DNA from: Pseudomonadota bacterium
Lineage (GTDB): Bacteria; Myxococcota_A; UBA796; GCA-2862545
Assembly (NCBI GenBank): GCA_023954855.1
Contig: JAGSGY010000021.1
Span: 1 to 64,000 of the forward strand
Length of the DNA stretch: 64,000 nt
Direction: 5' to 3'
Below are positions 20,267 to 28,029 of the stretch, in pieces. The notes under the pieces are model-generated. The model saw only the letters and a program-made list of their open reading frames with translations, searched no databases and was not told where the DNA came from. The translations under genes and the position numbers were made by a program. Position 1 is the first letter of the stretch; each line of letters starts with the position of its first letter.

Positions 20267-22243
20267 GTGGGTTCACCAACCGCCATCTCCTCTCGCGTCG
20301 GTCTTCGCAGCGTGCTCGTGCTCGCCATCGCGGGACCCCTCACCGCGGCAGTGGTACTCACCGCGGTGCTGATGCTGCAAGAGAGCCGCGCCCGAGTGAC
20401 CGATCTCGCCGTTGAGCTCGACCGCGAGATTGCGATGAGCGTCGAAGAGCGCCTTCGCGACACGCTAGCGGTCCCCCACGAAGTCAACCGCTCCAATGCG
20501 GCCGCGATTCTGGCGCAGATCCTGCCGACAGACGCCCCCGAGATCCTCGAGCCCCACTTCTTCCGACAGCTGCAGACCTTCCCGACCACGAGCTACGTCC
20601 AGCTGGGGCGCGCGGACGGATGGTTCGTCGGCGTCGAGCGCACGGCTGAGGGGTTCGCTGCCGAGACCACCGAGCCCGATGACAGCGGAAAGGGCGTCTA
20701 CCCACTCGACTTCAGGGGCCAACGTCAGGGGCCACGCACCTCGCTCGTCGACGGATACGACGCCCGCAGTCGACCTTGGTTCCGGGCCGCCGTCGCCTCC
20801 GGAGAGCCTACGTGGAGCCCCATCTACCAGTTCTCGAGCCGAGATCATGTCCGACTCGGCATCACGGCGGTGGAACCCGTCTCCGAGTTCGGAGAGCTCG
20901 TCGGCGTCGTCGGCACCGACATCACCCTGCATCACCTCTCCACACTCCTCGACTCACCGCGCCTGAAGGAAGACGGGCGCGTCTTCGTGATGGAGGCGGA
21001 CGGCACCCTTGTCGCATCGAGTCAGCTTCAACACCCGTTCACCGTCGAGGATGGCACCGCGAAACGCCTGAAGGCAGTGGAAGCTCAGGACCGCTGGACG
21101 CGCGTCGCCGCCTCAACCCTCGACGGCCCCATCATCGAGGACGCCGGCGAGCGGGCCATCGTCCACCGAACATCGCTCACCGACGACCGCGGCCTGGACT
21201 GGACCATCGTCGTGGTGACTCCGGAGGCGCGCTACCTCGCCGCACTCGGCGACCAGACACGCTACGCGGCCGGTCTGAGCCTCCTCGTTCTGCTGTTCGG
21301 GGTCGCCCTCGCGACGGATATGGCTCGACGAATCGGAGGGCCGATCGGAGGCCTCGCCGCCGCCGCGGAAGGTGTTGCGGGCGGGTCGTGGGACGACGAC
21401 ATCCCGGGAGGACGGACCCGAGAGGTCGCCCGCCTCGCAAGAGCATTCACCGCCATGCGCGATCAGCTCCAGAGCAAGGAAGCGGCCCTCAAACAGACCC
21501 TGCGCACCCGCACCGCGGCTCTACATGCCGCCGAGAAGGCCGATCGCGCGAAGAGCGCCTTTCTCGCCAACATGAGCCACGAGCTCCGTACGCCGCTCAA
21601 CGCCATCCTCGGATACGCCGAGATGGTCGAGGAGGAACTCAACGACCCCCACCTCAGCAAGGACCTCGAGTCCATCGTTGCGTCTGGACACCACCTACTG
21701 GGCCTGATCGATCAGGTCTTGGAGCTCTCTCGGCTAGAGGCGGCGGGATTTGTCGCGGACTTCGCCCCCGTCAACGTCAGCGAGCTCATCGACGAGGTCC
21801 TGGTCCTCACCCGCCCGATCGTCGAAGAGAAGCACCGCTTCGCCGTCGAGTCCCATGCAGCTCCCACCCAGCTGACGACCGACGCAAAGCGCGCGCGGCA
21901 GATCCTCGTCCACCTGCTCGAAAATGCCTCCAAGTTCACGACTCCAGGCGACATTCGTCTTGTGGTCAAGCGCGATGGCGCGGGAGTGGCCATGCAAGTC
22001 CACGACACGGGTGGCGGCATAGACCCAGAGGAACTGGAGCGCATCTTCCACGCGTTCACCCAAGCGGACGAGGCGGCGACCCGGACGCATGGAGGCACTG
22101 GCCTAGGCTTGGCCATCTCGCGCAAGACCGCAGAATGCATGGGAGGAAGCCTCACCGCCCAGAGCCAGCTCGGCGAAGGCAGTATCTTCACGCTGTGGCT
22201 GCCGATCATGCCGCCAGCTCCAGGCGATGTGCCCTCGAGTTGA
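20267..22243 (+). CDS. Membrane sensor histidine kinase (Cache-HAMP-HisKA-HATPase)
   Basis: A 658-residue sensor kinase. Helix 1 is at about 15-37 and helix 2 at about 332-352. The periplasmic part between them has a dCache pattern (PLDFRGQRQGPRTSLVDGYDARSRPWFRAA, then GVVGTDITLHHLS). A HAMP linker follows the second helix (ARRIGGPIGGLAAAAEGVAGG), then a short coiled coil. HisKA contains the phospho-acceptor in SHELRTPLNAILGYAEM. The ATPase domain shows N box LLENASKF, G1 DTGGGI, F box FHAFTQ, and G2 GGTGLGLAIS. The start is GTG at 20267. No response regulator is adjacent, so its partner is unknown. Confidence 0.93.
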   Translation: MGSPTAISSRVGLRSVLVLAIAGPLTAAVVLTAVLMLQESRARVTDLAVELDREIAMSVEERLRDTLAVPHEVNRSNAAAILAQILPTDAPEILEPHFFRQLQTFPTTSYVQLGRADGWFVGVERTAEGFAAETTEPDDSGKGVYPLDFRGQRQGPRTSLVDGYDARSRPWFRAAVASGEPTWSPIYQFSSRDHVRLGITAVEPVSEFGELVGVVGTDITLHHLSTLLDSPRLKEDGRVFVMEADGTLVASSQLQHPFTVEDGTAKRLKAVEAQDRWTRVAASTLDGPIIEDAGERAIVHRTSLTDDRGLDWTIVVVTPEARYLAALGDQTRYAAGLSLLVLLFGVALATDMARRIGGPIGGLAAAAEGVAGGSWDDDIPGGRTREVARLARAFTAMRDQLQSKEAALKQTLRTRTAALHAAEKADRAKSAFLANMSHELRTPLNAILGYAEMVEEELNDPHLSKDLESIVASGHHLLGLIDQVLELSRLEAAGFVADFAPVNVSELIDEVLVLTRPIVEEKHRFAVESHAAPTQLTTDAKRARQILVHLLENASKFTTPGDIRLVVKRDGAGVAMQVHDTGGGIDPEELERIFHAFTQADEAATRTHGGTGLGLAISRKTAECMGGSLTAQSQLGEGSIFTLWLPIMPPAPGDVPSS

Positions 22244-22319
22244 GTCACGTCTCGAAGGCTCTCATGTCACGGATGGCTCGATGGTGCGTCCATGCAAGAC
22301 TGACCCCGCGGAGGCCGCC

Positions 22320-22598
22320 ATGAGCTTGATCGAAACCCTCACCAACTTCTTCGGAAAGACACCCGCGGAGACCGAGGGGAGCACCCCCGAGGGGCTGTGT
22401 GCCAACTGCTGGGGGCACTACGAGTACGACGGCAAGATCCGTTCAGTGGCTCGGGACCGGCAGATCGATGTGAATCACCACCTCGAGCGCCGCGCCTTCA
22501 TCGAGGACTTCGTCGTGACCCACGTCGACGGCATTCGCCTGAAGAATGACGGCCTCAGCCGGCAGCTGTGCCCGCAGTGTGGCCGGAGCCCACACTAG
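22320..22598 (+). CDS. Small zinc-ribbon-type protein
   Basis: A 92-residue soluble protein with two Cys-x-x-Cys pairs, LCANCWGHYEYDG near residue 27 and LCPQCGRSPH at the C-terminus, which together could hold a zinc ion. The middle (NHHLERRAFIEDFVVTHVDG) is helix/strand. The ATG at 22320 has GGAGG upstream; the frame is open further upstream, but that overlaps the kinase gene. The 3' end overlaps the convergent hydroxylase gene by 44 bases. Function unknown. Confidence 0.75.
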   Translation: MSLIETLTNFFGKTPAETEGSTPEGLCANCWGHYEYDGKIRSVARDRQIDVNHHLERRAFIEDFVVTHVDGIRLKNDGLSRQLCPQCGRSPH

Positions 22599-23406
22599 CG
22601 GCTGGCCTGGTCGTCACTGGCCTCCGAAACGGAAGCGCGAGCATCCACCCGAGTCCCTGCACCCGGTCGTCCTGGATCTCGGGAAGCCCGATGACCAGCT
22701 CGCTCTCTGGTTGATCGACGTAGCTGCGGAACAGTCGATCCCAGACGGTGAGGTTGAAGCCGAAGTTGCTGTGGGTCTCACGCGGCACCACCGAGTGGTG
22801 GATGCGATGCATGTCTGGCGTCACCAAGAACCAGCGCAGAACCCGGTCGACCGCATGGGGCAGCGCGACGTTGCCGTGATTGAACATCGCGGCCGCGTTG
22901 AGCAGAACCTCGAACAGCACCACCGACACCGCAGGAAGCCCGAGGGCGACCACCAGCGTCAGCTTGTAGAGCATCGACAGAATGATCTCGAGCGGATGAA
23001 AGCGAATGGCCGAGGTCACATCAAAGTCGATGTCGGCGTGGTGCACCTTATGCAGACGCCAGAGCACCGGAATCGCGTGCGACACCCGGTGCTGCGCATA
23101 GATCGCGAGATCAAGCAGCACGACAGAGAGCAGCACCGCCGTCACGCCCGACAGACCGAGCCAGTGGAACACCCCTACGCCCTGGGCCTCAGCCCACAGA
23201 GCGGCGCCCACCGCGGCAATCGGAAACAGCAGGCGCACGGCCAGGTTGTTGACGGCCACAAGCGCGAGGTTTGCACCCCAACGCCTCCACTTCGCCACCC
23301 GCAGCCGACGCGTCGGCGCGACGAGCTCCCACAGGCCCATGATCGCGAACAAGGTGAGGAAGGAGCCGAGCCGCACGACGGGCTCCATGGTGAGAATCCA
23401 CTCCAT
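22555..23406 (-). CDS. Sterol desaturase/fatty acid hydroxylase superfamily protein
   Basis: A 283-residue integral membrane di-iron enzyme with about five hydrophobic helices. Histidine clusters fit the superfamily: YAQHRVSH, LHKVHHADID, FNHGN and MHRIHHS, followed by NFGFNLTVWDRLF. Such enzymes hydroxylate or desaturate lipids; the substrate is unknown. The ATG at 23406 has GAGG upstream and overlaps the ArsR-rhodanese stop by one base, so the two are co-translated and probably co-regulated by sulfur or metal stress. The frame continues upstream, but only through the neighbour's coding sequence. Confidence 0.88.
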   Translation of the reverse strand: MEWILTMEPVVRLGSFLTLFAIMGLWELVAPTRRLRVAKWRRWGANLALVAVNNLAVRLLFPIAAVGAALWAEAQGVGVFHWLGLSGVTAVLLSVVLLDLAIYAQHRVSHAIPVLWRLHKVHHADIDFDVTSAIRFHPLEIILSMLYKLTLVVALGLPAVSVVLFEVLLNAAAMFNHGNVALPHAVDRVLRWFLVTPDMHRIHHSVVPRETHSNFGFNLTVWDRLFRSYVDQPESELVIGLPEIQDDRVQGLGWMLALPFRRPVTTRPAASVGSGHTAGTAAG

Positions 23407-24047
23407 CACGACACCTCGATGGCGAGACCACGGCCACGCCAGTCGCTGACACCGGCATCCAGCCGAGCCGCATCCATGCCCGCGGACTGCAGCAACTTCA
23501 CCGCCTCGGAGGCGAAGGTACACAGGGGGCCCCGGCAATACGCAACGGCCTGAAGGCCTGCGGGGAGTTCGTCGAGACGCTCCGCCAGCTCATCGACTGG
23601 AATGCTCAGCGCGCCGGGAAGATGGCCCGCTGCGAACTCATCGTCCGGACGCACGTCGATCAGCACCGCCTCACCCGCGTCGAGCCGTCGTCGCAGCTCT
23701 TCGATATCGACGGCTTCGCCATCGTGGCGCAATCGGTCGAGCTCGGCGAGGTGCTGCAGACCGACGCCGCGGAGGCCGCAGAACAGCTGCTCGACATCCG
23801 GTCCGGCGACCTTGCACCACAGCTCATTGCCACGCTTCGTGCCCGTCACCAGCTGGGCCGCACGAAGCACCTTGAGGTGATGCGAGGTGTTCGCCACGCT
23901 CTGCTCGGTCAACAGCGCCAGACCCTCGACGGTATGCGGCGCCTGCGTGAGCAACTCGAGCAACTCGAGCCGCACCGGGCTGGCGAGCGCCTTTCCAAGG
24001 CGAGCGAGCTCACCAAACACCTGCGTCTTTCGCTCACGCGACCCCAT
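23406..24047 (-). CDS. ArsR-type repressor fused to a rhodanese domain
   Basis: A 213-residue protein. Residues 1-95 are an ArsR winged helix (ALASPVRLELLELLTQAPHTVEGLALLTEQSVANTSHHLKVLRAA is the recognition region, in pieces). Residues about 115-213 are a rhodanese domain (LIDVRPDDEFAAGHLPGALSIP), with the active-site loop YCRGPLC. Such fusions act as persulfide- or sulfide-responsive repressors in related systems; that is inference here. I chose the ATG at 24047, preceded by GGAGG; an ATG 15 bases upstream would put the ribosome site inside the gene. A 28-bp dyad overlaps its promoter. Confidence 0.9.
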   Translation of the reverse strand: MGSRERKTQVFGELARLGKALASPVRLELLELLTQAPHTVEGLALLTEQSVANTSHHLKVLRAAQLVTGTKRGNELWCKVAGPDVEQLFCGLRGVGLQHLAELDRLRHDGEAVDIEELRRRLDAGEAVLIDVRPDDEFAAGHLPGALSIPVDELAERLDELPAGLQAVAYCRGPLCTFASEAVKLLQSAGMDAARLDAGVSDWRGRGLAIEVS

Positions 24048-24056
24048 GCGGCCTCC

Positions 24057-24084
24057 ATTCAACTAGTCTAACGACTATTTGAAT
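24057..24084 (-). promoter_or_regulatory. Dyad operator at the ArsR-rhodanese promoter
   Basis: A 28-bp imperfect palindrome: 11 of the 12 outer positions of each arm pair (ATTCAA-x-TAGTC against GACTA-x-TTGAAT) around a 4-base centre. On the minus strand a -35-like TTGCAT lies just upstream and a -10-like TAGACT falls within the dyad, 16 bases away. The ATG is 9 bases beyond the dyad. This is the position expected for an autoregulatory ArsR operator. Confidence 0.75.
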
Positions 24085-24142
24085 AGATGCAAAACGCGCC
24101 CGACCCGCGGGCAGCCCCTGTTGGGATCCAAGGAGCCGAGAG

Positions 24143-24973
24143 CTAGATGCCGCGCTCGAGACGACGCTCGGTGAAGTCGGCCGGCACGACGTCTTCCTGG
24201 TCGTAGTGAATCCAGTCGGTCTGCATGACCGTCTCGGACTCGACCTCTCCGCCGCGGACCACGCGCACGGCGATGCGCTTGGCGGTCCAGATGCCGTCGA
24301 CCTCAGTCATCTCGGCGAACTTCATGTACTTGAGCTTGCGGCCCTCTGCGACCCAGTGCTTGGCCTGCACGGGAATGAGCTTCTCTTTGCTGATCCAGTA
24401 GTGCGTCTTCACGTAGCCAGTCTCTTGGGCCACGCGCTCGACCTTCGGCACCGCCTCGAGCAGCCAGCACGCCTCACCGTCCACATCGACAGCCTGCTCG
24501 ACCAAGGTGAAGTTGAAGTCCTCGGTGTCGGACTTGGTCAGGTCGGCGTAGGTCAGATCACTGCCGAGAAAGGCCCCGGACTTCCCAGAGCTCGCAATGC
24601 GGGTCACCCGGCGAAGGCTTGGAAGATACAGCCACTGGTCGTCTGCCTTGGCTCCTTTGTCGTAGTCAATGGACAGCAGCCCGGTGTCGCGGACGTCCTC
24701 GGGCGCCTCGATGATGAACAGTGTCTTGGTGCCGGACTCGAAGCTCATGGCCCGCGTCTGAAGAGTGCGCTCAATAGTGCGCCCATCATCGTCGCGAATC
24801 GTCATCACAATTCGCCCCTTCGAGCGATCGCCACCGTCGCGCGCATCGACTGCCTGGATGATCTCATTCGGGTCCGAACTATCGGGTGATATCGCCGATG
24901 CGGTCACCGGAATCACCGCAATGGATGCGAACAATCCCCACACTCGAAAGAGGGACGTGGACTTCCGGATCAT
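24143..24973 (-). CDS. LolA-like outer-membrane lipoprotein-sorting family protein
   Basis: A 276-residue exported protein. A signal peptide covers about residues 1-27 (ending VTASA). The mature part has the pattern of the uncharacterised LolA/LppX-like 'outer membrane lipoprotein-sorting' group: RDGGDRSKGRIVMTIRD, FIIEAPEDVRDTGLLSIDY, DDQWLYLPSLRRVTRIA, SGAFLGSDLTYADL. These proteins carry lipid-like cargo and their genes often accompany RND/MMPL exporters. One such exporter lies 3 kb upstream on the same strand, separated by an opposite-strand lipoprotein gene. Confidence 0.85.
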   Translation of the reverse strand: MIRKSTSLFRVWGLFASIAVIPVTASAISPDSSDPNEIIQAVDARDGGDRSKGRIVMTIRDDDGRTIERTLQTRAMSFESGTKTLFIIEAPEDVRDTGLLSIDYDKGAKADDQWLYLPSLRRVTRIASSGKSGAFLGSDLTYADLTKSDTEDFNFTLVEQAVDVDGEACWLLEAVPKVERVAQETGYVKTHYWISKEKLIPVQAKHWVAEGRKLKYMKFAEMTEVDGIWTAKRIAVRVVRGGEVESETVMQTDWIHYDQEDVVPADFTERRLERGI

Positions 24974-25059
24974 GCTGTCTCCTGGCTGGTTCTAAACGCG
25001 CGCCTTCCAGCTTAGCGCCATTGCGAACACCTGTGTCCAAATGCCCTTGCCTCAACTCG

Positions 25060-25073
25060 CTGACGCGTGTCAG
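25060..25073. promoter_or_regulatory. 14-bp dyad CTGACGCGTGTCAG
   Basis: A near-perfect palindrome 31 bases before the lipoprotein ATG at 25105. The same element occurs as its exact reverse complement at 35245-35258, and with two changes at 30578-30591, each near the start of a transcription unit. Probably the binding site of one dimeric regulator. Confidence 0.6.
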
Positions 25074-25104
25074 AATTCCATGTCAAAGACCCAATGGGGG
25101 ATCC

Positions 25105-26139
25105 ATGCATCGTTTCGCGTCCGCTATCCAACTGCCATCTTCGCTCCTAGCGGTTGCGCTTCTCGCCAGCTGCAGCACCGAGTCGCAGCCGGGCCACATC
25201 GCCGTTCAGTACGACTTCCAGGGCGTCGAGAGCCCGTCGCGCGTCAGCCTGTACCTGCTGCCGACCTCCGCGGCCGTCGACTGTGACGCCCTCTCCGGCA
25301 ACCCCTTCGACCTCGCGACCGATTCTTCGCGAAGCCTTCCGGTGAGTGGCGATGCCACCTTCACTGACCTCGATGCGGACTCCGAGTGGCTGGTTGTGGG
25401 CGTGGGCGCCCTCGACGGCGCCGAGGTCGCGACCGGCTGCGTCGACGGCATCAAGATCGTCGACAACGAGACCAGCTTCGTGAACCTGACGCTCGAGAAC
25501 ACGCCGGTCGACATCCAGGGCAGCTACATCGCGGTCATGGAGTTCAACGCCGGCCTTCCCGTCGAGGTCATCGGCGCGACGCTTACCTACGATGCCTTCT
25601 ACGATGACTTCGTCGGCTGGCTCTGCACCATCCTCGAAGACTGCACCGACGTGCAAGAGGACGACACCCAGGCCGTCGCTACCGAGCTGCTCACCCTCTA
25701 CTCGTCGCTCGACATCGAGGTCGAGTGGACCTTCGCCCAGAGCGCCGACCTCATCCACGGTGAGATGGAGTGGAAGACCGTCGAGGGCGTCGTTGTCGAC
25801 GAAGCCAAGTGGAACCTGATCGAGGGTTCCTTCTCGGGTGAAATCCCAGGTGCGACCCAGATCCTCTTCACCTCGCCAGACCTTCGCATCAACTCCGAAG
25901 AGCTGACCCTGTTCTTGCTCGAGGAGGTCATGCTCCGCGACACGACCGGCAAGGCGGACATTCTCGACCCCGTCATGCCCGACATGTTGCTGTCCACCGG
26001 CGGCGCGCTCGCCATCGACGACGACTTCACGGGTCAGGCCGACCGCATCAGCGGCGAGATGAACGCCGTGCTCGACTTCCAGAGCCTCGGCTTTGCGCAC
26101 AGCTTCGACATGATCTGGACGGCCCACCGCGGCGAGTAG
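25105..26139 (+). CDS. Lipoprotein of unknown function
   Basis: A 344-residue lipoprotein with a signal sequence and lipobox LLASC (Cys about residue 24). The mature protein is acidic, with many predicted beta strands. Its second half alternates strands in a way that resembles lipid-binding or barrel-like domains, but I recognise no family. The ATG at 25105 follows GGGGG; a dyad shared with two other promoters lies just upstream. It sits between the LolA-like gene and the exporter/barrel genes and converges on the latter at a shared terminator. Confidence 0.75.
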   Translation: MHRFASAIQLPSSLLAVALLASCSTESQPGHIAVQYDFQGVESPSRVSLYLLPTSAAVDCDALSGNPFDLATDSSRSLPVSGDATFTDLDADSEWLVVGVGALDGAEVATGCVDGIKIVDNETSFVNLTLENTPVDIQGSYIAVMEFNAGLPVEVIGATLTYDAFYDDFVGWLCTILEDCTDVQEDDTQAVATELLTLYSSLDIEVEWTFAQSADLIHGEMEWKTVEGVVVDEAKWNLIEGSFSGEIPGATQILFTSPDLRINSEELTLFLLEEVMLRDTTGKADILDPVMPDMLLSTGGALAIDDDFTGQADRISGEMNAVLDFQSLGFAHSFDMIWTAHRGE

Positions 26140-26156
26140 CGCGACCCACAGAAACA

Positions 26157-26188
26157 AGAGGCGCTCCCAGTTGGGGCGCCTCTTCTCG
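26157..26188. terminator. Terminator between convergent genes
   Basis: Arms 26157-26164 (AGAGGCGC) and 26176-26183 (GCGCCTCT) form a perfect 8-bp stem with an 11-base loop. It is followed on the plus strand by a T-rich tract (TCTCGTT) and on the minus strand by a short GTTTC stretch, so it probably serves both directions. Confidence 0.75.
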
Positions 26189-26235
26189 TTGGATCCGTCG
26201 TTCAGGCGGCGGCCGAGCGGACACCGCCTCGCCTG

Positions 26236-28029
26236 CTACCGCAGCGCGAAGTCGTAGCGCAGGCGCAGGTAGCCCTGGCTGTGCTTGTCGAGGCCGGAGA
26301 ACAGTCCAAGGGTCTTTCCGGACTGGTAGGTAATCGCGCCGGCACTGACGTTGACACCCTGACCCAGGTTGTAGCCAGCCTCGGCCCGGCCCATCCAGCC
26401 GAGGTCTGCAGTCCAGCCGAAGGCGGTGAGCGCAAGGTCGATGGTGAGGTCATCGCGCATCATGCGGCTATGCGACCGCAGCGCGTACGAAGCCGGTGCC
26501 TCTGGGAACAACAGGTCGGTCCGGGTATCCCACATGAAGTCCTTGCCGACTTCAGCGAAGAGGTCGGTGCCGGGCAGCCCCGAGACCGCGAGGCCAATCA
26601 TGCCTCCGGTGACGTTCATCTGGGTCGTGTCGATGACCGGGTAGGCCACGGCGGTGTTGCCGATGTTGTAGTTGCGGCCGAAGTCCTGGTGCAGCTCCCA
26701 CTTGAACAAGGCTGCCCCGAGCGGAACGGCACCCGACATGGCCAGCATCTCGTAGCGCCGGTGGTCGAGAATGATGTCGAGCCCAGTCGGCGCGCGAAGG
26801 TTGGCACCGGACACATCCTCGGGCTCAGAGACGACCAGCTCAGTGCCGTACTTGGCGACATAGCCGTCGACCACACCACGCTGCTCGAGCACAGAGGCCG
26901 CGTAGATCGCGAAGTCAAAGCCAGGCCCGCGGTAGCTCCACCGGAGCAAGTACTGCTGGTTGGCCACGTCGAAGGCACGCTGTTCGTGGCGGTAGTCGAG
27001 CTCGGACTGCGCCAAGAACGCGCCGAACTGTCCCGGTGCGCCACCGCTGAAGCTGAACACCGCGGGGAAAGAGCTGTAGGGCCCATTCGGCGGCGTGCGG
27101 AAGCCAAAGTGCGCCTCGTGGACGATCATCGCCTCGATGCGGTGGTACCCGAGGAACATCGTCGCCCGCGTCGAGAGCACTGGCAGCCGCAGGTCGTCGA
27201 GGTCGGCCATGCCGGGGTCTCGCAAGTCGCGAGGGTTCACGACATCGACGTAGCTGATGACGTCGCCCTCACCCCAAGCCGCGATCTGGCGACCGAAGGC
27301 GAGTTCGGTCTTGCCGAGCATGGTGGCGACATAGGCCTCGCGGAGGACCACTTGCGACTCATAGGTGTCGAGCGTCGCCTCGTCGTACTCATCGCGAAGG
27401 TGGCGGTACGCGAGGTCAGCCTCGGCATGCCCTCCCAACACGGTGCGGACCCGGTCGGACTTGTACTCGAGCGACAAGTCAATGCTCTGACGCGCTCGGG
27501 CGAGCGGCTGGGTGTCGAGGCGCTGTACCCAGAGTGCCTGATCGGACCGCGCAAATCCCGTGACGGCCCACTCGCCACCCTTCTTGGTCGTCGGCTCTTC
27601 GGAAGTCGCCTCGCCGGGAGAGGCAATCTCGGGCACCGCGGAGAATCCAGCGCTGTCGCCCTCATCACCCCAGTCATCGACGACGGGCGCAGGGGCAGGC
27701 TCTGGGCTTGGCTTTGGCGCCGGCTTCGCCGCAGGCGCGGGTACCGGCTTGGTCACGACCGGCACCACGGGCGCAGGGGGTGGCTCCGGCGCGGGTTCTG
27801 CCGCGGGTTCTGCCGCGGGCTCGGGAGCGGGCTCCACCGCCGGTGCTTCGGCTTCTGGCGCCTCAGGAGCCGCTGACTCGGCTGGGACTTCAGGCGCCGC
27901 CTCGGGTGACGCAGCGCCATCCTCTGGCGTGGCCGCGGGCGGAGCCTCTGGGGCCTCCTGCGCCACTGCAGGCGCGGCAAACAGCGCAAGCGCTGTCACC
28001 AGCGATCCGAACTTTGCACGGGTCGTCAT
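26236..28029 (-). CDS. Outer-membrane beta-barrel protein (DUF1302-like) with a Pro/Ala/Glu-rich N-terminus
   Basis: A 597-residue secreted protein. The signal peptide (MTTRAKFGSLVTALALFAAPAVAQ) is followed by about 110 residues of Ala, Pro and Glu, then a valine/proline linker. From about residue 155 on, the sequence alternates in short amphipathic strands with aromatic ends (WAVTGFARSDQALWVQRL, ELAFGRQIAAWGEGDVISYVDVVNPRDLRDPG), like DUF1302-type barrels, and ends in YDFALR, a plausible outer-membrane C-terminal signal. The ATG overlaps the exporter stop by 4 bases. Together with the RND protein this suggests a trans-envelope lipid or hydrophobic-compound route. Confidence 0.82.
   Translation of the reverse strand: MTTRAKFGSLVTALALFAAPAVAQEAPEAPPAATPEDGAASPEAAPEVPAESAAPEAPEAEAPAVEPAPEPAAEPAAEPAPEPPPAPVVPVVTKPVPAPAAKPAPKPSPEPAPAPVVDDWGDEGDSAGFSAVPEIASPGEATSEEPTTKKGGEWAVTGFARSDQALWVQRLDTQPLARARQSIDLSLEYKSDRVRTVLGGHAEADLAYRHLRDEYDEATLDTYESQVVLREAYVATMLGKTELAFGRQIAAWGEGDVISYVDVVNPRDLRDPGMADLDDLRLPVLSTRATMFLGYHRIEAMIVHEAHFGFRTPPNGPYSSFPAVFSFSGGAPGQFGAFLAQSELDYRHEQRAFDVANQQYLLRWSYRGPGFDFAIYAASVLEQRGVVDGYVAKYGTELVVSEPEDVSGANLRAPTGLDIILDHRRYEMLAMSGAVPLGAALFKWELHQDFGRNYNIGNTAVAYPVIDTTQMNVTGGMIGLAVSGLPGTDLFAEVGKDFMWDTRTDLLFPEAPASYALRSHSRMMRDDLTIDLALTAFGWTADLGWMGRAEAGYNLGQGVNVSAGAITYQSGKTLGLFSGLDKHSQGYLRLRYDFALR

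Noticed and set aside
20776-22323. 515-codon Arg-rich frame overlapping the histidine kinase in another register
   Set aside because: Same-strand shadow with extreme Arg content; the kinase frame has all catalytic motifs.
22646-23553. Plus-strand frame opposite the desaturase gene
   Set aside because: Antisense shadow rich in His and Arg; the minus strand has the di-iron histidine motifs.
26281-27876. 531-codon plus-strand frame opposite the barrel protein
   Set aside because: Antisense shadow; no signal peptide or domain, while the minus-strand frame has both.
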